DNA of 64,000 nucleotides from NCBI GenBank assembly GCA_905234645.1, contig CAJOIS010000010.1, positions 1 through 64,000 of the forward strand, written 5' to 3'. The position numbers and the translations under genes were made by a program. Source of the DNA: an uncultured Bacteroidales bacterium (GTDB taxonomy: Bacteria > Bacteroidota > Bacteroidia > Bacteroidales > F082). This document shows, piece by piece, positions 8,764-15,551 of the stretch. The stretch's first letter is position 1. Each line of letters begins with the position of its first letter. Below the pieces are notes generated by a model. The model was not told the DNA's origin. It was given only the letters and a program-made list of their open reading frames with translations, and searched no databases.

Positions 8764-10218
8764 TCACCGCAGGAAAATGCTTCGGAAGGCAATCAGCATC
8801 GGGATAATCTCGACACGTCCCAGGAGCATGATGACCATGGCAACCACTTTTTGGAAACCCATCAGCCCTGCATAATTGCCCATCGAACCGACGTCGCCGA
8901 AACCAGGGCCTACGCTGCCCATGCAGGCGATGGAAGCCGTGAGCGAAGTCTTGAAGTCCATGGTGATGTCAAAGACGATGGTTCCTATGGCAATAATAAA
9001 CATATAGATCCCCATGAAAGTAATTATGGAGGAGATGCTTTCTTTTCCTTTTGTTTGACCATCAATTTTGGTCTGGTTGGCATTGTTGGACCAGATGAGG
9101 GACCGTGTGGTGCTTTTCAGGCTTTTGACCGCCATTACGAAACGGTCCATCTTCATGCCGCCTGAGGTGGAGCCCGAGCAGCCACAGACCAAGGAGCAGA
9201 GTATCAGAATGCCCATGCTGCCCGTAGGCCAAAGGTTGGTGTCGGCAGTGGCAAAGCCCGTCGTCGTCGAGAGGGAACATACTTGGAACGCCGCCATGCG
9301 CAAGGCTTTCAGGAACGATGGAGAGTAACCGCTGAAGTAGAGGTTGGCTGTGACGGCGAGTGTGGCTATCCCAACGAGGGTGAGGAACCATCGTATGACT
9401 TGCGTGTTGAACAGGTTTTTGTTGGTGTTCTTATCGGGCCAGATGGTGGAGAATATTAGGCTGAAATTGGTGGCGCCCATCAGCATGGCCCCGATAAGGA
9501 TGATTTCGACTGCCACGTTGTTGTAAAAGCCCACGCTGAGGTTCTTGATACAGAAGCCGCAGGTGCTGCAGGCCGACATGGCCAGGGTGGTGGCATCGAA
9601 CCATGGCATTTTGGTAAGCCGAAGTGCGACGGTGGAGACCGTAGTGATGATGATATAGACAGCTAGCATCCTATAGATAAAGTATTTCTTGCGACCACCG
9701 TAATAGGATTTAGCGATGTCCGACAGCTCGGCGCTAGTCAAGACGGAATGGCGGTCGTGTTGCACGGAGATGACCAATGAGATGAGGGTGACGATGCCGA
9801 TTCCGCCAATCCAGGCCGAAGCGATCCGCCAGAACTGCAGTCCTTGTGGCAGTGCTTCAATGTTATTGAGGATGGAAGCGCCTGTGGTGGTAAAGCCAGA
9901 GACGCTCTCAAAGAAAGCATTGACAACAGTGAACTCGCCGCCATACATCAGATAGGGTATGGCACCAAAAATGCAGGCTGTTATCCAACAACCCGTTACG
10001 ATGCGGTAGCCGTCCTCAACACACATCTTTTCTTGTGGCTTGGTGCCGCTAATGGCAAAGAAGCCGCAGAGGGCAGCCGCCATAGCGGAGAAGATTAAAG
10101 GGTCAAAACTGTCGTCGCAATTGTCGCGAAAGGCGATGAATGCTGCCAGAAACATGAGTAGTGATACACCTATCAAGGAGAATCCAATATAACGTAGGGT
10201 GATATACCATTTCTTCAT
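8764..10218 (-). CDS. trkH: TrkH-family potassium uptake channel subunit
   Basis: This 484-residue membrane protein has the four-repeat architecture of TrkH/KtrB. All four selectivity-filter loops are recognisable: TTGAS near residue 122, STCGF, STTTGF and SVGPGFGD. Such proteins form the K+-conducting pore and are gated by a cytosolic TrkA/KtrA NAD(H)/ATP-binding subunit. No trkA lies in this window, so the partner must be elsewhere or absent. A -7 element on the minus strand (complement of 10247-10254, TATTTTTG) lies 29 bases before the start, back to back with the promoter of the divergent LysR-type gene. Confidence 0.92.
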   Translation of the reverse strand: MKKWYITLRYIGFSLIGVSLLMFLAAFIAFRDNCDDSFDPLIFSAMAAALCGFFAISGTKPQEKMCVEDGYRIVTGCWITACIFGAIPYLMYGGEFTVVNAFFESVSGFTTTGASILNNIEALPQGLQFWRIASAWIGGIGIVTLISLVISVQHDRHSVLTSAELSDIAKSYYGGRKKYFIYRMLAVYIIITTVSTVALRLTKMPWFDATTLAMSACSTCGFCIKNLSVGFYNNVAVEIILIGAMLMGATNFSLIFSTIWPDKNTNKNLFNTQVIRWFLTLVGIATLAVTANLYFSGYSPSFLKALRMAAFQVCSLSTTTGFATADTNLWPTGSMGILILCSLVCGCSGSTSGGMKMDRFVMAVKSLKSTTRSLIWSNNANQTKIDGQTKGKESISSIITFMGIYMFIIAIGTIVFDITMDFKTSLTASIACMGSVGPGFGDVGSMGNYAGLMGFQKVVAMVIMLLGRVEIIPMLIAFRSIFLR

Positions 10219-10246
10219 TTGCTGTCGATTTTGAAAAAAACAGGAG

Positions 10247-10254
10247 CAAAAATA
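10247..10254 (-). promoter_or_regulatory. -7 promoter element for trkH
   Basis: The complement reads TATTTTTG followed by C. It is placed suitably for trkH and forms a divergent promoter pair with the element at 10290-10297. Confidence 0.6.
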
Positions 10255-10289
10255 TTTCGGTGTTTTTTATGAGTCAATACAATAATGTT

Positions 10290-10297
10290 TATCTTTG
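10290..10297 (+). promoter_or_regulatory. -7 promoter element for the OxyR-like regulator
   Basis: TATCTTTG followed by C, 22 bases before the ATG. The -33 box is weak. Confidence 0.55.
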
Positions 10298-10319
10298 CAT
10301 TGATAAAATCAATAAGGAG

Positions 10320-11246
10320 ATGACTTTGCAACAATTGGAATACATCATCGCCGTGGAGCAGCATGGCTATTTCGTCGCTGCCGCCGATGCCTGTGGTGTG
10401 ACGCAATCAACACTGAGTCTGATGATTAAGAAGCTGGAGGAAGAGCTGGATGTCAAGATCTTCAACCGCGACACGCATCCTGTGACTGTTACCGAAATGG
10501 GGCAAAAGGTGATAGATGAGGCTAAACAGGCTGTTTATCACACCAAACAGTTATTGGAAATGACTCGTACAGCGAAGGAGCAGGCATCGGGCGACCTCAG
10601 CATTGCCATGACGACCACGGTGGCGCCTGTGTTGATGCCCGGTCTATTCCGATATATGCGAACGAAACACTCGGCGATTCGCTTGAGGGTGGAGGAGATG
10701 ATTACAACCACCATCATTGACAAATTGAAGAAGGCTGAGGTCGACATGGGCATCATCACATATCCTGTTAACGACCCTGATTTATTGGAGGTGCCATTAT
10801 ATCACGAACGCTTCTTTGCATACGTTTCACCTGATGACCCATGGGCGGAATTGGATAGTATCGAGCGGAAGCATCTGCTGGACCATCGCGTTTGGACAAT
10901 GAAGGATGGCGTGAGGCTGTTTGACCGCTCGAGGGTGAGGTCTGGGGAGGAGATTACCTACGACAAGTTGTATGAAGGTGGCCGAGTCGGCATTCTGATA
11001 CAGATTGCCAATGAAAACGGAGGCCTTACTGTTGTGCCGGGGTCGCATTTGCATCTGCTACCCGAGCCGTTGAAAAGATGCATCAAACCCATTGTCAATC
11101 CCGAGCCTGAGAGGGTGATTGGCTTGGCATTCAGGAAGGACTACGTACACGAGCGCATGATGAACATCGTCGTCAAGGCAATTAAGACGATGGTTCCGGC
11201 AGAGATGATTGACGGAATGATTAGGACGGATTACCTGAGGCTATAA
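10320..11246 (+). CDS. OxyR-like LysR-family regulator lacking both redox cysteines
   Basis: The 308-residue protein has an N-terminal LysR winged helix (TLQQLEYIIAVEQHGYFVAAA, with the recognition helix around QSTLSLMIKKLE) and a C-terminal effector domain most like OxyR, including CIKPIVNPEPERVIGLAFR near the end. In E. coli OxyR, Cys199 and Cys208 form the peroxide-sensing disulfide; here the aligned segment reads MKDGVRLFDRSRVRS, giving Arg199 and Ser208. It therefore cannot sense peroxide by that disulfide and may be constitutive, respond to a ligand, or use another cysteine. The ATG at 10320 is chosen because LysR homologues begin at TLQQLEY and the promoter lies just upstream; an earlier in-frame start at 10260 precedes the promoter. 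Confidence 0.8.
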   Translation: MTLQQLEYIIAVEQHGYFVAAADACGVTQSTLSLMIKKLEEELDVKIFNRDTHPVTVTEMGQKVIDEAKQAVYHTKQLLEMTRTAKEQASGDLSIAMTTTVAPVLMPGLFRYMRTKHSAIRLRVEEMITTTIIDKLKKAEVDMGIITYPVNDPDLLEVPLYHERFFAYVSPDDPWAELDSIERKHLLDHRVWTMKDGVRLFDRSRVRSGEEITYDKLYEGGRVGILIQIANENGGLTVVPGSHLHLLPEPLKRCIKPIVNPEPERVIGLAFRKDYVHERMMNIVVKAIKTMVPAEMIDGMIRTDYLRL

Positions 11247-11262
11247 GGGGGCATGAGTCTGC

Positions 11263-11288
11263 GGGTCCCTGAGCCTGTCGAAGGGCCC
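11263..11288. repeat. Dispersed GGGTCCCTGAGCCTGTCGAAGGG repeat, copy 1
   Basis: The core TGAGCCTGTCGAAGGG recurs inverted at 47639-47676 and partly (CTGAGCTTGTCGAAG) just upstream of tRNA-Ala at 5725-5739. This copy lies between the OxyR-like gene and msrC. Confidence 0.65.
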
Positions 11289-11311
11289 GTGTCTCGCATA
11301 AAAACATTTGT

Positions 11312-11770
11312 TTATTTGCTTAACGCATTAGAAACCACTTCGGCGATTTGCTCCAGCCATAGTTGGTCAGTGGCATCGAAGGTGGCCAGATGCTCGCTGT
11401 CGATGTCGAGTACCCCGATGACTTCTTCACCTTTATATAAAGGTACTACAATTTCGCTGCGCGACTCGCAACTGCAGGCGATGTGGCCAGGGAATTGCTC
11501 CACGTCTTCCACCACGATGGTGCGATGCTCTTTCCATGAAGTGCCGCAGACGCCTTTGCCGAAACCGATGCGGGTGCAGGCCACGGGACCTTGGAAGGGA
11601 CCGAGCACCAGCTGCTCGCCGATGACGCGGTAGAAGCCCGTCCACCAGAAACGGAAAACCTCTTGGATCAAGGCGGCCACATTGGCCATGTTGGCGACGG
11701 GGTCGGTCTCGTCTTTTACCATCGCCTTGACTTGGGCGAGGAGGAGTTTGTAGGTTTCGTTTTTGTCCAT
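11312..11770 (-). CDS. msrC: Free methionine-(R)-sulfoxide reductase, GAF domain
   Basis: The 152-residue protein is a single GAF domain with the fRMsr signature: GPVACTRIGFGKGVCGTSW (Cys65, Cys75) and GHIACSCESRSEIVVPL (Cys99). These match the cysteine trio of E. coli MsrC; Cys101 is an extra cysteine. The enzyme reduces free methionine-R-sulfoxide with thioredoxin in the cytoplasm. An upstream in-frame ATG at 11875 would add 35 residues and overlap the divergent cobW-like start, so 11770 is preferred. The minus-strand -7 element (complement of 11791-11798, TACTTTTG) supports this. Confidence 0.9.
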   Translation of the reverse strand: MDKNETYKLLLAQVKAMVKDETDPVANMANVAALIQEVFRFWWTGFYRVIGEQLVLGPFQGPVACTRIGFGKGVCGTSWKEHRTIVVEDVEQFPGHIACSCESRSEIVVPLYKGEEVIGVLDIDSEHLATFDATDQLWLEQIAEVVSNALSK

Positions 11771-11790
11771 GATTGTCGTTTTATGATGCG

Positions 11791-11819
11791 CAAAAGTAGC
11801 AAAATCTTTCGTATTTTTG
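11791..11819. promoter_or_regulatory. Divergent promoter pair, msrC and CobW-like gene
   Basis: The complement of 11791-11798 reads TACTTTTG (for msrC) and 11812-11819 reads TATTTTTG (for the GTPase). The two -7 elements are only 13 bases apart, so the two polymerases would compete. Confidence 0.6.
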
Positions 11820-11843
11820 CGCTCCGTTTCAAAAGCACGAAAA

Positions 11844-13100
11844 ATGAAGAAAGATATCCCCGTATTGCTGCTCACAGGTTACCTTGGTAGCGGCAAGACC
11901 ACTTTGGTCAACAAGATATTGAACAACCGTAAGGGCATCAAGTTCGCCGTGATTGTCAACGACATAGGCGAAGTCAACATCGATGCCGACCTGATTGAAA
12001 AAGGCGGTGTGGTAGGGCAGAAGGACGACAGCTTGGTCGCCCTGCAGAACGGCTGTATCTGCTGCACCTTGAAGATGGACCTGATCCAACAACTGCACGA
12101 GATCATCGTCATGCAGCGCTTCGATTATATCGTCATCGAGGCCAGCGGCATCTGCGAGCCGGAACCCATCGCACAAACGATTTGTTCGTTCCCGCAGATG
12201 GCGTGGCAGCTCACCAAGGACGGCCTGCCCATCCTCGACTGCATCGTGACGGTGGTGGATGCTTTGCGCATGCAGAGCGAGTTCAGTTGTGGCGACGACC
12301 TGATGAAGAAAAACTTGGCCGAAGACGACTTGGAGAGCCTGGTCATCCAGCAGATTGAGTTCTGCAATATCATTCTTCTCAACAAGGCCTCGGAAGTCAC
12401 GCCCGAGGAACTGGGCCGCGTCAAGAGTATCATCCGAGCCTTGCAGCCCACCGCCGAAATCATCCCCTGCGATTATGGTGAAGTCGACTTCGACAAGATC
12501 CTCAACACCCACATGTTCGACTTCGACAAGGTAGCCACCTCTGCTACCTGGATCAAAGAAGTGGAGGGCGCCGTTGAAGAGGATGACGATGATGACGACC
12601 ACGACGAGGATGAACATGAGCATCATCACCATCATCATGAGCATCACGACCATGACGATGATGATGACGAGGAAGAGGAGCATGGCCATCACCACCACCA
12701 TCACCACGACCATGAGGGCGGCGAGGTGGAGGAATACGGCATAGGTACATTCGTTTATTACCGTCGCCAACCATTCAACATGGCGCGTTTCGATGAGTTC
12801 GTGGCGCGCAAGCTGCCGAAGAACGTCATCCGCGTGAAGGGCATCTGCTACTTCAAGAACGAATACGACAATTGCTACATCTTCGAGCAGGCGGGCAAGC
12901 AGGTGCAGCTTCGCGATGCAGGCCAATGGTTCGCCACCATGCCCGCCGATGAGTTGGAGGCCTTCATGGACCGCGAGCCTACGCTCCGCCGCGACTGGGA
13001 CGACACCTATGGCGACCGCATGCAGAAGCTTGTCTTCATCGGCCAGCACATGGACACGGAAGCCTTGAAGCAGGATCTGGATGCTTGCTTGACGAGGTGA
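11844..13100 (+). CDS. CobW/COG0523 GTPase with His/Asp-rich metal-binding segment
   Basis: The 418-residue G3E-family P-loop GTPase has Walker A GYLGSGKTT at residues 12-20, the COG0523 metal motif CxCC (CICC) at 71-74, VIEASG, an NKxD-like LLNKAS, and a C-terminal CobW_C domain. Between the domains, residues about 246-292 are almost only His, Asp and Glu, a likely Zn, Ni or Co buffer. COG0523 proteins are metallochaperones that insert or allocate metals, often zinc. The first ATG after the promoter is used. No Zur box is obvious to me, and the metal and client are not determined. Confidence 0.88.
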   Translation: MKKDIPVLLLTGYLGSGKTTLVNKILNNRKGIKFAVIVNDIGEVNIDADLIEKGGVVGQKDDSLVALQNGCICCTLKMDLIQQLHEIIVMQRFDYIVIEASGICEPEPIAQTICSFPQMAWQLTKDGLPILDCIVTVVDALRMQSEFSCGDDLMKKNLAEDDLESLVIQQIEFCNIILLNKASEVTPEELGRVKSIIRALQPTAEIIPCDYGEVDFDKILNTHMFDFDKVATSATWIKEVEGAVEEDDDDDDHDEDEHEHHHHHHEHHDHDDDDDEEEEHGHHHHHHHDHEGGEVEEYGIGTFVYYRRQPFNMARFDEFVARKLPKNVIRVKGICYFKNEYDNCYIFEQAGKQVQLRDAGQWFATMPADELEAFMDREPTLRRDWDDTYGDRMQKLVFIGQHMDTEALKQDLDACLTR

Positions 13101-13119
13101 TTGTAAAAATGTTCCCAAA

Positions 13120-13151
13120 TTTGCGAACATTGAAGTTTTTGTGTATTTTTG
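13120..13151 (+). promoter_or_regulatory. Bacteroidota promoter for higBA
   Basis: TTTG at 13120-13123 and TATTTTTG at 13144-13151 are separated by exactly 20 bases. The higB ATG begins only eight bases after the -7 box, which leaves almost no leader. Confidence 0.75.
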
Positions 13152-13158
13152 CGGCGCA

Positions 13159-13476
13159 ATGATAGTTACATTCGTAGAGAAATACCTACAGGAACTATAT
13201 GTTGACGGAAGGTCTAGCGATAAGAAACATCGGTTTCAACCGCAGATAGTTGCCAAGTACGTGAAAGTCGTCAACTTGATGAAACAGCAGGAGAATGTGC
13301 TGGGCCTTACGAAATATGGTTCGCTGCATTATGAGAAACTGCATGGCGATAAGGAAGGGAAGTCCTCAGTCCGAGTCAATGACCAATACCGTATTGAGTT
13401 CACGGAAGGCATGGAGGCAGGCAAGCAAATAGCAACGATATGTAACATCACAGATCTGTCTAACCATTATAAATAA
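13159..13476 (+). CDS. higB: HigB-type toxin (RelE/ParE fold mRNA interferase)
   Basis: The 105-residue protein is of the plasmid-maintenance killer (HigB) family, with conserved elements LHYEKLHGDKEGKSSVRVNDQYRIEF and a C-terminal ICNITDLSNHYK. HigB toxins cleave mRNA on the ribosome. It precedes its antitoxin by 15 bases, the toxin-first order typical of hig modules. The ATG at 13159 is preferred to an in-frame GTG at 13141 because the -7 promoter box lies between them. With that promoter the transcript would be nearly leaderless, which would limit toxin translation. Confidence 0.87.
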   Translation: MIVTFVEKYLQELYVDGRSSDKKHRFQPQIVAKYVKVVNLMKQQENVLGLTKYGSLHYEKLHGDKEGKSSVRVNDQYRIEFTEGMEAGKQIATICNITDLSNHYK

Positions 13477-13491
13477 CAGGAGGACCAATAC

Positions 13492-13836
13492 ATGACCACA
13501 CTTGAAGGAGTAAATCCGCAGATGATAGCAAACAACTTGAGGCCCTATCAACCCACACATCCCGGCGAAGTGCTGAAGGATGAACTCGAATATCGTGGCA
13601 TTTCCCAGCGCAGTCTGGCCAGAGAGATGGGCATATCCTATTCTGTCCTCAATGAGGTGCTGAATGGTAAGCGAGCTCTTAATACTGAGTTGGCTATGAT
13701 GATGGAAGCCGCCTTAGGCGTTGATGCCGCCCCACTCTTGGCCATGCAGAACGAATACGACATGATGATGGCCGAACAAAACGAGTCGTTCATGGAGAAA
13801 TTGAAACAGATTCGCCGTGTTGCTGCGGTATTCTAG
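13492..13836 (+). CDS. higA: HigA-type antitoxin, XRE DNA-binding protein
   Basis: The 114-residue protein carries the HigA-family opening (YQPTHPGEVLKDELEYRGISQ) and a helix-turn-helix at about residues 40-65 (SQRSLAREMGISYSVLNEVLNGKR). Antitoxins of this family bind and neutralise HigB and repress their own promoter. An AGGAGG ribosome-binding site precedes the ATG, which the toxin gene lacks, consistent with excess antitoxin synthesis. The C-terminal 40 residues are Met- and Glu-rich, possibly the toxin-binding part (inference). Confidence 0.88.
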   Translation: MTTLEGVNPQMIANNLRPYQPTHPGEVLKDELEYRGISQRSLAREMGISYSVLNEVLNGKRALNTELAMMMEAALGVDAAPLLAMQNEYDMMMAEQNESFMEKLKQIRRVAAVF

Positions 13837-13845
13837 GGTTTAGTT

Positions 13846-15387
13846 ATGGAACAAATCATAAATACGATATACAGTTGGGTGTGGAGCCCCGCCCTTGTGG
13901 CGATATGTCTGTTGGCAGGATTGTATTTCTCTGTCGGCACACGCTTCGTTCAGGTCAGGCGGTTCCGCGAGATGGCGCGGCTGCTTTTCTCGACGGATAA
14001 GACGCAAAAGACGGGTATCACCTCGTTTCAGGCCTTCTCAATGGCACTTTCGGGTCGTGTGGGCACAGGCAATATCGTCGGCGTGGCCACGGCCATCGGT
14101 TTCGGTGGTCCAGGTGCCATAGTATGGATGTGGATTATCGCATTCTTCGGGGCAGGCAGCGCCTTTGTGGAGGCTACCCTTGCACAAGTCTTTAAGGAAG
14201 ACCATAATGGGCAGTTCCGTGGCGGTCCTGCATACTATATCGAAAATGGGCTGCGCTCACCGTTTTTTGGTGCGTTCTTTGCAGTGCTGGCAGCATTAGC
14301 GTGTGGCATTTTCCTGCCTCCGGTGCAGTGTAATGGTATCGCCCTTTCGTGTTCGCGTGCCTTCGGCGTGGAGGCTTGGGTGATAGGCGTTATCGTGGCC
14401 GTTCTCATCGCTTTGGTCATCATCGGCGGCGTTAAACGCATTGCCAACGTGGCACAGATTGTGGCTCCCGTCATGGCGGTGATATATATCCTCTTGTCGA
14501 TAGTGGTGCTTGTGATAAACTATAGGATTGTTCCCGATGTGTTCCTTCAAATGTTGCGCGGTGCCGTGGGCATCAACGAGGTGGGAGGTGCGTTGATAGG
14601 TAGTACCATAGCATGGGGCGTCAAACGCGGCATCTACAGCAACGAAGCCGGCCAAGGCACTGGGCCCATAGTGGCAGCGGCTGCCAAAGTGAGCCACCCG
14701 GTAAAACAAGGCCTTGTTCAGGCATTTTCAGTGTATATTGACACCCTCCTCGTATGCACCGCCACTGCCATGATGATTCTGGCTTGTCGCACCTACAACA
14801 TCGTTGACACCGTTGAGCAGACTCCATCGGGCGCTGTGGTTACTTACCTGCAACAGAACCCCAATGCGCCTTTAGGCGAGCCGGGCGTGTTCTACACCAC
14901 GGGAGCCCTCGGAACGGTGGTGGGACAACGCACTGGAGACATGATTATCTCCATCGCCTTGTTCTTCTTCGCATTCACCACCATTATGGCGTATTACTAT
15001 TATGCCGAAACCAACCTTGTGTATTTGTTCAATCGTTGGAGACGACGCATTTTCAAGAAGCACCCTGAACGGCTTGACGAATTGGAGAAGGCCGACATGC
15101 ATTTCGGTGACGACCGAGGCGAGAAGATCGTGGTATGGATACTGAGAATTGGCACCATCTCCGCCGTGTTCATTGGTTCGCTGGTGGGTAGTGGCTTGGT
15201 GTGGACCGTTGGTGACATCGGCGTGGGTGCCATGGCATGGATCAACATTATTGCGATCCTGTTGCTCTCACGAAAGGCATTCAGGGCCTTGCGGTCGTAC
15301 GAACGGCAGAAAAAGGAAGGCAAAGACCCTGTCTTCAATCCGAAGGAAATCGGTGTCAAGGGCGCGGATTTCTGGGAAAAGAAATAA
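13846..15387 (+). CDS. Alanine/glycine:cation symporter (AgcS family)
   Basis: The 513-residue polytopic membrane protein has the AgcS/AlsT hallmarks: GRVGTGNIVGVATAIGFGGPG near residue 65 and a second conserved region, YSNEAGQGTGPIVAAAAKVSHP, near residue 265. It imports alanine or glycine with Na+ (or H+) across the inner membrane. About ten membrane helices are visible, followed by a charged tail (KEGKDPVFNPKEIGVKGADFW). It starts nine bases after higA, so some read-through from the hig promoter is possible. Two family A palindromic repeats follow directly and may terminate transcription. Confidence 0.9.
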   Translation: MEQIINTIYSWVWSPALVAICLLAGLYFSVGTRFVQVRRFREMARLLFSTDKTQKTGITSFQAFSMALSGRVGTGNIVGVATAIGFGGPGAIVWMWIIAFFGAGSAFVEATLAQVFKEDHNGQFRGGPAYYIENGLRSPFFGAFFAVLAALACGIFLPPVQCNGIALSCSRAFGVEAWVIGVIVAVLIALVIIGGVKRIANVAQIVAPVMAVIYILLSIVVLVINYRIVPDVFLQMLRGAVGINEVGGALIGSTIAWGVKRGIYSNEAGQGTGPIVAAAAKVSHPVKQGLVQAFSVYIDTLLVCTATAMMILACRTYNIVDTVEQTPSGAVVTYLQQNPNAPLGEPGVFYTTGALGTVVGQRTGDMIISIALFFFAFTTIMAYYYYAETNLVYLFNRWRRRIFKKHPERLDELEKADMHFGDDRGEKIVVWILRIGTISAVFIGSLVGSGLVWTVGDIGVGAMAWINIIAILLLSRKAFRALRSYERQKKEGKDPVFNPKEIGVKGADFWEKK

Positions 15388-15390
15388 CCT

Positions 15391-15448
15391 CAGCAGGCAT
15401 GTCATCCCTGCGATGAGAGGTGCGGTGGAATGGGATCTATGCCTGCTG
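15391..15448 (+). repeat. Palindromic repeat family A, copy 3
   Basis: Perfect 10-bp arms (CAGCAGGCAT / ATGCCTGCTG) surround CATGTCATCCC and GGGATCTATG. It begins three bases after the symporter stop codon. Confidence 0.85.
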
Positions 15449-15451
15449 CAA

Positions 15452-15532
15452 TTCCGCCCATAGATTGGCTACGCCGAATGCAAAGCATTTCCCGCTTTTG
15501 CACTTTCCTTTGCTGGAATGACATGGGCGGAG
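15452..15532 (-). repeat. Palindromic repeat family A, copy 4 (inverted)
   Basis: Arms CCGCCCAT / ATGGGCGG pair perfectly. Read on the minus strand it has CATGTCATTCC and, less conserved, CCAATCTATG. It forms a head-to-head pair with copy 3, as copies 1 and 2 do, in the gap between two convergent genes. Confidence 0.8.
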
Positions 15533-15551
15533 GATACTGATTCAAGTGATG

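Noticed and set aside
11829-13130. 433-codon open frame opposite the CobW-like gene
   Set aside because: Antisense shadow. The Val/Met/Ile-rich stretch is the complement of the His/Asp tract.
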